64,000 bases of DNA, taken from Conus ventricosus. Its lineage: Eukaryota > Mollusca > Gastropoda > Neogastropoda > Conidae. Positions 35,755-47,893 of this stretch are shown in pieces. The notes beneath the pieces were generated by a model, which saw nothing but the letters and a program-made list of their open reading frames with translations, was not told where the DNA came from and searched no databases. How positions within the stretch are numbered: position 1 is the first letter of the stretch; every line of letters begins with the position of its first letter. The stretch spans positions 102,358,683-102,422,682 of the forward strand of contig CM031602.1 of assembly GCA_018398815.1 (NCBI GenBank), written 5' to 3'. The translations under genes and the position numbers were made by a program.

Positions 35755-35801
<47 letters not shown>
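35744..35801. repeat. C12-A46 homopolymer block
   Basis: A run of C followed by 46 A. The left-arm counterpart near 12165-12191 has shorter T and G runs, so the homopolymer length differs strongly between the arms. It sits at the 3' end of the LINE RNase H copy. Confidence 0.95.
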
Positions 35802-35805
<4 letters not shown>

Positions 35806-35819
35806 TTTTTCCAATCGAT

Positions 35820-36620
35820 ATTATTATTATGAGTATTTGCCAAGTGGATTTTTAGCAAACCCAAAAAAGAAAAAAGATATATTTCACTTGCTGACGGAAA
35901 ACATTTGAATAGGCTTTCAGAGTTTTGGATTGATTGTTTTCATTAAGTACAAGAAAAATTTTTATCAGTTAAAAGCTAGACCACATATACAATGAATTTT
36001 TTACAACTTTTTTTTTAAAACAAACCGTTTCCATCTACGATCAAGGAACTTATCTGCGGATACGTAAAAATTTGATCGTACTTACTTTAATTTTTTGAAT
36101 ATTTTTCATTTATCGTGTAAACCGCACCATTTCTTTTCAATCAAATAAAATTAGAAAATTGGGATTTCTCTCCAAAGTATGACTCTTTCTTTAATAGAGA
36201 AGTTTAAGTAAATTTATGATCGTTTTGTCCTCTCTTTGCTAGAACATCAACCCTTTTATTATAATTAAAACCGGTGGGGAGCAAAGAAATTTTTATTTCT
36301 TTTTCTGTGAGAGCAAAAGTCAAATTTTTTATTTAAACTTTACTCAGGTCGAATTTAATTTAAAATTCTTCCTGCAGTAAGATGATTGGAACACACATAA
36401 AAACTTTAAAAAAATTTTCAGGGGAAACTACAAAAAACTTTAAAAACCCTAATTTTTGCAGTTAAAACGCAGGAATATAGATTTGTTTTTTCCGAGAAAA
36501 ATACGATTTTTCTTTTTTAAAACGCCGGGGATCGTGTATGCGCACCCGCAGTTCTTGTTTAAATGATCATCGTGATATTTTTTTAAAATGGTTGGAAAAT
36601 ATGATCATGCAAATGCTTTT
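35820..36620 (-). pseudogene. Right-arm copy of the LINE RNase H fragment
   Basis: Reverse complement of the 11276-12123 remnant, much more decayed. The blocks around GCATACACGATCCCCGGCGT and the C-terminal region can be followed, but stops and indels are frequent. It has no coding capacity. It ends beside the (GT)n tract at 36640, as in the left arm. Confidence 0.65.
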
Positions 36621-36639
36621 GATATTGGATAAACAAATT

Positions 36640-36724
36640 AGTAGTGGGGTGTGTGGTGTGTTGTGTTGTGGTGTGTGGTGTGTTGTGTGTGTGGTGTGGT
36701 GGGTGTGTTGTGGTTTGTGTGTGT

Positions 36725-36765
<41 letters not shown>

Positions 36766-36858
36766 TGTGTCTTGCGTGCGTGCGTGGTGCGTGTGTGGTG
36801 TGGTGTGTGGGTGTGGGGTGTGTGTGTGTGTGTGTGGTGTGTGTGTGTGTGTGTGTGG
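36640..36858. repeat. (GT)n microsatellite
   Basis: Interrupted GT tract. Partner of (AC)n at 10995-11248. Confidence 0.95.
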
Positions 36859-36899
36859 AAGGGGGCGATATAATTCCTTTATTGGCTGTTTTAAATTAA

Positions 36900-39000
36900 C
36901 TCAGTGGAAGATGAGCAAGAGTTTCGGTGCATTGCGCAAAATATCAGTTAGCAAAAGTTATACCAAAAATGTTTTCCCTCAACGGTACAATCGCTTTTAA
37001 AAAGACGGCATCGAAAAAGAAACGAAGAAGACGCGAAAAAAAAAAAGAAAAGAAGTTATTTTGATTTAATAACTATGCAGGTTTTTTCGACGCAAAATCT
37101 CGGGAACAAAGTAATTCTGCAGTAAAATAAAAACAAACAAAAAAAACAAAAAACCCAAAACAAAAAAAGTGTGGCCCCCAAAAGGTATCGGTGGAGAATC
37201 TTTACAAATCCGGGAAAATACGAAATGAGTATTGTCAGATTTTTAAATTTTTCTTTTTTGACAAAGGGATTTTTCCTGGAAAAGTGGACAAAAGCGATTA
37301 CTCCATATTAAAAAATGAAGTCAATGACCCAAAGTGCTTTTGTGATATCTTAGTGGTTTTAAATAGAAAAATTTAGTTCTATATAATGTAGACTGCAAGA
37401 CTGGGTTGAATTATTGTAGTACGGGTGAGTGGAAATGGGTTAAAAAAGGTCCCCAATTATCGATCAGATTTTTAAAATTTTTTGCGTTAACAAAACTTTT
37501 AAGGGAAATATTTTTTTTAGTAGTTTTTCATTGACTTCAAAAAGGATTTTTCAGGTCCAAAAAATCGGGGGGCCAATGCTTTTCAAAAGAATGGAATAAA
37601 GGGGAAAGGATATTGAGTATTAAGCGGGGGGGCTAAAACTGTGTAAAAAGCAAGGGTTTAGATGTGCTGGTGATTTACATACCCGAAAAAAGATATAAAG
37701 AAAGGAGTAAAAACAGTTTTGTTGTCGAAAACCTCGTTGGGTTTCAGACCCTTGAACAATTTTTGAAAGCAGTTCCCAGACCTCAATTAATAAATATGAA
37801 AAGAGATGTTTTTGTATTTAAAAAGAAGTTTCCTTGCAGAACGAGAGAGAGATGGTCTTGGTGGCAAATGGCTTCATTTAATGGGCTATTTTGGATTTTT
37901 TTCTAACTAAAATCTTCAGAGGGGGGAAAAATGTATTTATTTTTTTTTTCAAGATTGTACACACTTAATGTATTTGTTTAAATATTTTAAACTTTTTACT
38001 CTCAGGTGCAGCAATGGCTCTCTTGGGGCCAATTTTGGGGGTTGGATTTTGCCCCTGTTCATTTTTAAAAGGGGTTTTTTGTTCTCTAAAAAGGGTTTTT
38101 CGGGGCCATATAGAAATTTCCCACAGATCTAGTCTATGGGGGATGTGGGAAATTTCCCCCCACCTATTACATGGATTCAAATGTGCAGTGATTCGAGCAG
38201 GGAAAGATATCAGGATGAAAGTAAGGGGCCGATTGAAAGCTTAAAATGTTCTTTTTGGGCACGAGGTAAAACCCCATGGGCGTCAGTGTTTATAAAATCT
38301 ATTTTTGAATTTGTTTTTAGTTTGTATGGTTGAACTTGGGTGTGGGGAAAGTAAAAAAAGTTTTGCAAAAAGTTTCTTCAAATTTTTATTGACGCAAAGG
38401 CAAAAAAGGAATCAAAAAGTTAAGGAAAAGGGGTAGGTGTTTCTGTGGTACAGGGTTTTAAAAATTTTCCAATAAGTCGAAATACCTTCATTCAAAATTG
38501 CAGGCAATAGAAAACTAAAAACTAAGTTTTTATGTGGGGTTTTTTGATGTAGCCCAAACGTAGTCAAGGTATAATGTAATTCTGAGAGCAGTTTGATAGA
38601 AAGGTAAATAGAGAAACAATTTCGTTCTTTGCATGCTCTCGTGACTTATGGGAGGAATATAGTTTTTAATACTATGCAAAATTGTGTGATTTTTTATGTC
38701 CTTTGTTAATGACGAAATAAACACAACTAGTTGAAATTTGTGATAAAAGTAAAAAAAAATCTTCATCGCGCTCCTGGTTTTAAATGCATTGACAAGCTTT
38801 TGTTCGTGAATACAGTATCCCGAAAAATTTATATCTGGGTCAGCGTTGAAAGTCTGGCATGTGTAGTAAAAGCTTTTTAAAAGGGGGTTTGGATATCCTT
38901 TTCTGTTGGGTTGTTGTTGGTTACATCATAATGAGTTTCAAAGACCCCGTCAGAAGGGGTGTGGGGTATCCTGAAAAAAAAAAAAAAACTTTTATTTTGA
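36900..39000 (+). pseudogene. Right-arm copy of the decayed LINE RT remnant, with flanks
   Basis: Reverse-complement counterpart of about 8816-10960. Around 37520 the plus strand reads FFIDFKKDF, a motif-A-like block of reverse transcriptases. Around 37664-37906 an open frame aligns with the left-arm frame at 10179-9937. The rest is A+T-rich and stop-filled, with no supportable gene. Confidence 0.35.
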
Positions 39001-39020
39001 TTAACATTTTTAGTATATAT

Positions 39021-39134
39021 ACAGAGAGAGAGAGAGAGAGAAGAGAGAGAGAGAAAGGGGAGAGAGGAGAGAGAGGAGAGAGAGAGAGAGAGGGGGAGAG
39101 AAGAGAGAGAGGGGGAGAGGAGAGAGAAGAGAGA
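39021..39134. repeat. (GA)n tract
   Basis: GAGAGA tract with G-rich interruptions. Partner of the TC tract at 8465-8534. Confidence 0.95.
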
Positions 39135-39267
39135 TTCGTGAAGATGTCTAGTGGAAGAAGTCGTGATTTGAATTCCACTGCATGTGTGTTGTCTGTGACA
39201 CAGGTACAAACCCACAGGAGAACGAAGATGAGACAATGGCGTATCCCCTACCTATGGCATCAAAGGT

Positions 39268-39597
39268 GTTGTGGTGTGTGTGTGTGGTGTGTGTGTGTGT
39301 GTTTGGGGTTTTGTGTGTGTGTGGTTGGTGTGTTGTTTTGTGTGTGTGTGTGTGTGTGTGTGGTGTTGGTGTGTGGGTGTGCTGTGTTGTGTGTTGTGTG
39401 ATCGTGTGGTTCTGTGTGTGTGTATATGTGTTTGGTGGGTGTGTGTGTGTGTGTGTGTGTGTTTGGTGTGTGTGTGTGTGTGGTGTGTGTGGTATGAGCG
39501 CACGTTTTTGTTGTGTCACCGCAGCGCACGTGTGTTGTGTGTGTGTGTGTGTGTGTGTGTGGGGTGTGTGGTGTGTGTGTTTTTGTGTGTGTGTGTG
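39268..39597. repeat. (GT)n microsatellite
   Basis: Long interrupted GT tract. Its left flank matches the flank of 8054-8340. It directly abuts the LINE tail repeat at 39598. Confidence 0.95.
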
Positions 39598-39839
39598 TCA
39601 AGTCAAGTCAAGTCAATCAAGTCAAGTCAAGTCAAAATTATCTTTATTGAGGGTTTAAAGAATACGCTTTCCAGCTTTTTTACATCCTGCCCTCATAAAA
39701 CAAGAAAAACTAATTGAACATATAACCACAAGCTCAAAAACATTTTTAAAACACACAATTTCTTTCATGCAAATACAAAAACTCTCATATGAAATCTGAA
39801 ACAATCATGAAACTATTGTTGGAACTTCAAGTTCAAGCA

Positions 39840-39856
39840 CAAAGAGAGAGAGAGAG

Positions 39857-39910
<54 letters not shown>

Positions 39911-39954
39911 AGAGAGAAGAGAGAGACGGGGATAAGGGGATTGTATTTAATTTA

Positions 39955-40002
<48 letters not shown>

Positions 40003-40031
40003 TAATAAATAATAATAATAATAATAATAAT
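39840..40031. repeat. (GA)n and (AAT)n microsatellites
   Basis: GA tract at 39845-39925 and AAT tract at about 39957-40030, inside the LINE 3' untranslated region. The AAT tract directly abuts the SINE-like segment. Confidence 0.95.
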
Positions 40032-40150
40032 TATGAATACTTATATAGCGCCTATTCTCGGCTAGAGGCCAAGCTCTAAGCGCTTTCCAATCAACACTCG
40101 TTTACACAACGGCTGCCTACCTGGTAGTGCCGACTGAAGAGCTGCCAGCT
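40032..40150. repeat. Interspersed repeat with AAGCGCTTT-type hairpin
   Basis: Compact segment beginning at TTATATAGCGCC, with AGGCCAAGCTCTAAGCGCTT, next to (AAT)n. This layout resembles short interspersed repeats common in aquatic invertebrates, where a GCGC-containing end is followed by AAT repeats. The family is not identified. Confidence 0.4.
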
Positions 40151-40379
40151 GGCGCTTCATTCAGTCGTTTCCCGTGTCATCCAGTCAGTATCGTTCAATA
40201 TCGATCACTCATTTTCCTTACTTCGTTCATTCTTTCCATTTCTCACGCAGGGTGCATGCTATGTGTAACGTGTCATCCATACCAACGCCAAACTGGGCTT
40301 CTCTTCCGAAAGTTGGTGATGGGATTTTACGTGTGTGCAAGATGTTATGCGTGCGTTCACACATGGAACCTCGGTTTAT

Positions 40380-42400
40380 AGTCTCTTCGAAGGACTATTA
40401 ATGGAAATGACTTCAATTGAAGCGCAGAGTTTTCTATCAAATGCATTTTTAGTGCTTTTTTAAATGCATATTTTGAGCGACATGATTTTATGGAGGAAGG
40501 CAAATTATTCCATGCGGTCCATCCAGAGTACAGAAAACTTGATTTATAAAGATTACATCGAGGTCTGGGAAGAGACAGTCTATGTGTATGTCTGTAACAT
40601 TGAAGACAAAGCTCTCAAAGATTATCTTCGGGCTGATCCATTCACAACATTGTACATGCTCAAGCATTTGTTGAAGTAGAGTCTGTCTTTAAATGGAAGA
40701 ATATTTAAAGTTTTGTAATCACTCTTTGTCAAGGTATTGGATTTCAACTGAATTAATTTAATGGCCCTTTTATGCAGACGACTTACTATTTCAGATTAGT
40801 TTCACTGGCATTATCCCATAACGTGGATGCATAATTGATAAGAGAAAGAATGTGCGCATGAAAGAATATCTTTCTGGAGTGAAGATTTACATTTTTTTTT
40901 ATCTTGAAAGTTTGATATATTCTCTTAGAAATACGTTTTCCAAGATCCGCAATGTGGTAAACCAAGATAAATCGTTGTCAATGATAACACCTAAAACTTT
41001 ATGCGATGTAACCTCTTCAATCTTTTGTCCTTGGCAGGGTAATGGCGCAAATGAGGATGTCATTTCTGTCGTTTCTCTGGCGTGTAGTGACATACATGCA
41101 TTTGGTTTTACAAGCATTGAGGGACCATATGATTCATTTCTGTCCATGTAATTAGCTTGTTGATATTTTTCTGCAGGTTATTTACCAGTTCAGTAGGGTT
41201 ACTACTGTGAGATTGTAATGAGGTATAATCAGCAAACATTCCACAACAACATTCTATAAACAGGGGTAAGTCATTTATATAAATAGAAAAGAGTAGGGTC
41301 CCAATACTGACCCCTGAGGACATTAGATTCTAAAGGGAGTAACTTTGACCTTTTGGAGTTGATTTTAACAAGCTGTTGACGATCAGTGAGAAACGAGGTA
41401 AAGAATTTTAAGGGTGTAATTCGATACTTTGTAACACATTAGCTTTTTTTTATTAGAAGGGAGTGGTTTATAACGTCAAAGGCTTTTGCAAAATCTACAA
41501 AAAGAATTCCAGTAAGGTCATTATTGTAATATTCGTAAGACATATATCGATAAGTTGTACAAGAGCAGTGTGCCAAGAGTGATTTTCTCGAAAACCTGAT
41601 TGATTTTCATGAATCAGATCGTAATATTTAAGATGAGAATATAGTGTGTTTGAACATGTTTTTCGAGTGGGTTTAGACAACAGGGATAATATTGTGAAAG
41701 GTCAATAGTTTGAGAGATTGGTGGGCTCACCTTTTTTATATAAAGGTATAACTTTTGCTTGTTTAAATCTTAAGGGAAAGTGGCTTTTATCAATACACAA
41801 ATTATAAAACGTAAGTGAGTGTCTCAGCAATGGTCAATGAAGCGATTTTTAGTATCTTGCCATCAATTCCATCTAAGTCCCTTGTCCCTGACTGTTTTAA
41901 GTGTGTTAAATAATCTAATACTTCATGTAATGACATGGTGGTATGTCAAAACACGAAGAAATATTTTTACATCGACAGTATTTTTCTAACATACATAGAT
42001 CATTGTACTTTGTTTTTCTTTACAATAACATCCTTAGTTATATTTGCAAAATGAAAGTTGAAGTCATCTGGTGAATTTCTTTTTATTGGATTTGGCATTC
42101 TTGAATTATTGTTAGTCAAGAGATTGATAGCTTTCCAAATTAAGTTTGAATTTTGAGAAGACGAGACTAAATTTTGAAAATATTGTTTCTTTGCTTTTCT
42201 CTTCATGGAATTTACTTTATTCCTTTGTTTTCTGAACGACACTGTATCCTTTGACGTGAGGATAAACACTCTCTTGTATATCTCATTGTCTATCTCCTTT
42301 GTTAACCATGGGGGTTTAATGACATGTTTCACTCTTTTTCTTACAAACGGCGCGTGTTTATCATATACTGAATTGAATGTACTGATCCAAAAGTTCACAG
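40380..42400 (-). pseudogene. LINE ORF2: linker, reverse transcriptase, C-terminal domain
   Basis: The frame 42398-42000 holds a basic linker (PPWLTKEIDNEIYKRV, then RNKVNSMKRKAKKQY) typical of the region before RT in CR1/Jockey LINEs. RT motif A, ILFVDFAKAFD, lies near 41500-41470. The frame 41323-41108 carries LLFSIYINDLPLFI (motif B end) and the catalytic box as MFADYTS, where the second Asp is replaced by Tyr. The frame 41147-40899 carries KVLGVIIDNDLSW. A C-terminal block with SSIKSCRSKYAFKKAL lies near 40480. Frameshifts and the catalytic change make it inactive. Confidence 0.75.
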
Positions 42401-42571
42401 CACGTCAGGGTTTCTAATCTGATAAATGTAATCTAATTCAGAGTGAAGCAAATCATTTAGGAAGCATTTTTTATCAAAATGCGTGAAGCGTCTATAAAAA
42501 TTCCTTATGTCCAGACTTAGGAATTTTGACACCTTTCATTGACAAATGTGTGTGTGTTCATGAGCGTGCGC

Positions 42572-42870
<299 letters not shown>

Positions 42871-42924
42871 CACAAAAAAAAAACAAAGGGGTTTTATTGA
42901 AAATCTGCTAGGGTGAACATTTAA

Positions 42925-45330
42925 AAAAACAGACAGACTGCTGGAGCAGCGTTGTTCTTTGTCTCCCCAGCTCGCAGTCTGTTTGCTTCCCGCCCCAGCA
43001 GTCTGTTTGCTCTTCCCAGCTCCAACTTTTGTTTGCCCTCCCAAGCCCCAAAACGTCTTTTCTATTCATTGCAACAGTCTTTTCCCCTCCTTCCAGCAGT
43101 CTGTTGGTTATATTCAGCCCAACAGTTGTTGTCTTTACGGCCCAAAACAGTCCGTTTGTTTTTTAATGCCCCACCCGTTTTTCTTTACTGTTCCCAGTCT
43201 TTTCTTTACTGTTCCTCGTCTGTTTTTTGTTCCAAAGCTCTGTTGTTCTTTACTGTTTCGCAGTCTGTTCTTTACTGTTCCGGCAGTCTGTTCTTTACGT
43301 TCCAGCGTCTGTTGTTTTTTCTGTTCAGCAGTCTGTTCTTTACTTTTTCGCGTCTGTTCTTTATGCTCCGCAGTCTGTTTTACTGTTCCAGAGTTGTTTT
43401 TATGTTCAGTGTCTGTATTTACTGTTCCGCAGTCTTTTTCTTTTCTTTACGTTCCGCAAGTTGTTCTTTACTGTTCCGCTGTTGTCTGTTCTTTCGTTCA
43501 GCAGTCTTTTTCTTTACTGTTCGCAGTTGTTGTTTTTTAAATGTTCCAGCGTCTGTCTGTTTTTTTTACTTTTCCCCAGCTGTCTTTTTTTTCTGTTCAG
43601 CAGCTGTTCTTTACTTTTCCAGCGTCTGTCTGTTTTTTACTGTACAGCGTCGTCTGTTCTTTATGTTTCCGCGGGGTCTGTTCTTTACTGTTCCAGCAGT
43701 CGGGTGTTTTTACGTTCCAGCAGTTGTTGCTTTTTGTTCCGCATTGTTGTTCTTTATTTTCCCAGCAGTTGTTCTTTACTGTTCAGCGTTGTTCTTTACT
43801 GTTCCAGAGTCTGTTTGTTTTTTTACTTTTCCCAGCAGACTGTTTTTTTATGTTCCAGCAGTTGTTGTTCTTTACTTTTCCCGCAGCTGTTCTTTATGTT
43901 CAGCAGTCGGGTCTGTTCTTTACTTTTCCCAGCAGTCTGTTTTTACTTTCCCAGCGTTGTTTTTTCTTTATTTTTCAGCGATGTTCTTTACTTTTCCCAG
44001 CAGTCGGTTTTTATTTTTCCAGCAGTCTGTTCTTTACTGTTCTGCAGTTGTTCTTTCTGTTTCAGCAGTCTGTTCTTTAATATTCCAGCAGTTGTTGTTC
44101 TTTACTTTTCCAGCGTCTGTTTTTATTTTTCCCAGGTCTTTTTGTTCTTTACTTTTCCAGCTGTCTGTTGTTCTTTACTGTTCCAGCAGTCTGTTGTTTT
44201 TTACTTTTCCGCATCTTTCTTTACTTTTCAGCAGTCGGTTTGTTCTTTCTGTTCCAGTGTTGTTTTTTCTATTTCGCAATTGTCTTTTCTTTATTTTCCC
44301 AGCGTCGTCTGTTCTTTTTTGTTCAGAGTCTGTCTATTCTTTACTTTTCCCAGCGTCTGTTTGTTTTTACTGTTCCAGCGTCGGTTTGTTCTTTATGTTC
44401 CAGCAGTCTGTTTTTACTTTTCAGCAGTCTGTTTTTATTTTCCCAGCGTCTGTTCTTATTTTTCAGCAGTTGGTTTTTACTATTTCAGCGTCTTCTGTTC
44501 TTTATATTCCAGCGTTTGTCTGTTCTTTACTTTTCCCAGCGTTGGCCCCTACAGTTCCAGCGTTGTTTGTTCTTTACTGTTCCACCCGTTGTTCTTTACT
44601 TTTCCCGCAGTTGTTCTTTTCTTTTCCCCAGTATTGTTCTTTACTGCCCGCAGTCTAGGTTTTAATGCCAGCAGTCTTTTTTTTTTGTTTCACTCAGCAG
44701 TTGTTTTTATGTTGGGGGTTGTTTGTTTTCTTTACGCCCAACAGTTGTTCTTTTTCCCCCCGCGTTGTTTGTTTTTTATTGTTCCAACAGTCTGTTAATT
44801 TTTCCCCTGCTCCAGCGTTGTTTGTTTTTACAGCTTCGGGGGGGTTTTTTTTGTTTTTATGTTCAGCAGTCTGTTTTTTTTTAAGTTGCGTTTATTTGCA
44901 ATGTCCGCTTCAGGGGTGTATTTGCTGTGCGAACTTCAACAACCCCCTGGTATTTTCGTTTGAGCGAGTTGGCTTCAGCGTTGTATATTTTGGTAGCTTA
45001 AAATTTCCCGTTTTTTTAGCTTCCCAATTTGTTGCTGTGTTTATTTCCATCAGTCGGTTTCTTTGTTAAGTTCAGCGTCTGTTTCCCTTTTTTAAGCTTC
45101 AACAGTGTTTTTTCTTTGTTAAGCTTCAGCAGTTGTTTCCCTTTTTTAAGCTTCAGCGTCTTTTCCTTTGTTAAGTTCGCAGTCTGTTTCCTTTGTTGAG
45201 TTCGGCAGTTTATTCCTTTTTTAAGCTCGCAGTTCTTTCCTTCGTTCCCTTCTGCAGTTGTTTCTTTTTTCATTGTTGCAGTTGTTTCCTCTATTTACTT
45301 GAGAGTCTGTTCCTTTGTTTAAAGGTTAGC
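42925..45330. repeat. Divergent minisatellite, right-arm copy
   Basis: Reverse complement of the 4164-7640 array, here about 2.4 kb. Units share CAGCAGTCTGTTCTTTACTG. Unit forms change in the matching order. The arm-to-arm length difference (about 1 kb) shows copy-number change. Confidence 0.9.
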
Positions 45331-46609
<1,279 letters not shown>

Positions 46610-46857
46610 CACATTGTGTGGTGATGATCATCAATCACTTCAAGGTAAACTGACCTCAATTGCAGATGTTTCAATGGCAGTTCATACAAAAACACTTATG
46701 CGACTAGACACAGAAGAGCATGATCCGTAACAACCGGTCCCACTGCTGCGACTGGGCACAGGGAGGGAAGGTCCATAACAAAGATCACCACCAGTCAGCC
46801 ATCTGGAGGGAGACACTGGCTGCTCTGAAAGTAGACAGGCCTACTGGCTGTTGAAAA

Positions 46858-47112
46858 GGAGAGAATGTAAATATCTTCGTTCAAGACCACCATGTTATTT
46901 TGCACGAAAACCCCCTTTTTCACATACAAATCACGTCATCTCATATCAATTTTGACCAAAATTAACACCTGTTTTCCAAAAAAATAACACGCCAAAACCT
47001 CTAAAATTGACGTAATTAGTACTTTAAAACGGGGGGGGGGGGGGGGGGGGGGGGGGTGTTTCGCGCAAAATAGTGTTTGGTGATCGTGAACGAAGATATT
47101 TACATTCTCTCC
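46858..47112. mobile_element. MITE copy 1
   Basis: 255-bp element with terminal inverted repeats of about 26 bp, starting GGAGAGAATGTAAATATCTT and ending with its complement. The interior contains CACGAAAACCCCC and CCTCTAAAATTGACGTAATT, shared with copy 2. A run of 26 G (47031-47056) replaces a 5-G run of copy 2. It sits exactly at the end of the right arm. There is no coding capacity and no clear target duplication. Confidence 0.85.
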
Positions 47113-47206
47113 AGTGACATAAAAATATAATGGCTTACAGTACGCTCTTCTACTTCCAGCACTATCAATAAATCAGAACAAACAACTAGCCTTCCATCTT
47201 GATTAG

Positions 47207-47859
47207 TTATTTTTTTACATCCAATGAATTTATAGGTGCCTCAATTAATTCTTTAAATTGGCTGTTTCCATCAAACCTATATAACTGATAATAGCAAAAC
47301 CCTGCCTTAATTGACGGCAACACTCTAAGAACTGTAGATGGATAGCCCTCAAATAAATTAGTATCTGTTTTTAACTGTTGTAAATGAACATACAACATTG
47401 GGTTCACGAGAAAATAGGCTGGTCTACTGCCTACATACTCATAAAGACCGCTTTTTAAGTGCATATGTGTTTTAATATGATATGTTTCACCACTATCATA
47501 AAAGCCTAAAATTCGAGCAAGCTTCTAGGAAAAACGTACTCCCTTTTTTCTTTAAGTTCTGGAAAATTCAAAGTAATTATAAGATTTGCTTCATTCATTT
47601 TTAACTTAATGCTAAAATTGCTAAATACTTCTCTTAAAGAACAAAAGCTGTAGTAACAATCGGGTATTTTTAAATGTTTTAATAGATTGCCTTGTTCGTC
47701 CTTAACATCCACCCAGTTATTCTAAGCTCTTTCAGATATGTTAATCCATTTTACTTTAAAACCAATTTCTTTAAGGGCAATCCTACAACTCCCGCGCCTA
47801 TTGTCGATTGGATACGTTAAGAACACACGCTTGTTTTGTTGGGTTATATAGATGTACAT
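47207..47859 (-). pseudogene. Putative minor virion protein of the Polinton-like element, frame-broken
   Basis: Minus-strand gene of about 217 codons from an ATG at 47859, 34 bases from the divergent 401-residue ORF. It opens with a short basic segment containing NRRGSCRI, continues in the frame 47712-47506, and ends in the frame 47464-47207 with NPMLYVHLQQLKT and a YPSTVLRVLP block. Two slips (near 47720 and 47500) break it. The pattern resembles a conserved family that accompanies PolB elements in marine invertebrates, which I tentatively regard as a minor capsid or penton-like protein. That role is inference. A decayed copy lies at 63586 onward on the plus strand. Confidence 0.45.
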
Positions 47860-47893
47860 CTTTTTTATAACTATTTTAAAAACTATTTAAAAA
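47860..47893. promoter_or_regulatory. Short divergent promoter region
   Basis: Only 34 A+T-rich bases separate the two divergent start codons. The same layout recurs between 63552 and 63586 in the inverted copy. Compact bidirectional spacing is typical of viral genomes. No specific promoter element can be named. Confidence 0.4.

Larger units (their letters stand above)
39598..42570 (-). mobile_element. CR1/Jockey-group LINE with (TTGAC)n tail
   Basis: A minus-strand non-LTR retrotransposon of about 3 kb, present only in the right arm. It includes the endonuclease end, a linker, the RT and a C-terminal domain, then a 3' untranslated region. It ends with an AATAAAGATAATTT polyadenylation-like block and a tail of TTGAC units at 39598-39635. 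Short tandem tails replace poly(A) in CR1/L2-type LINEs. The 5' end is truncated near 42570 beside an (AC)n tract. Confidence 0.75.

Noticed and set aside
40032..40150. tRNA gene or tRNA-derived SINE head
   Set aside because: No A and B box arrangement or cloverleaf could be drawn; only the GCGC hairpin is evident.
42952..44798. Plus-strand frames of 523 and 568 codons
   Set aside because: Same minisatellite in inverted orientation; overlapping frames are equally open and of biased composition.
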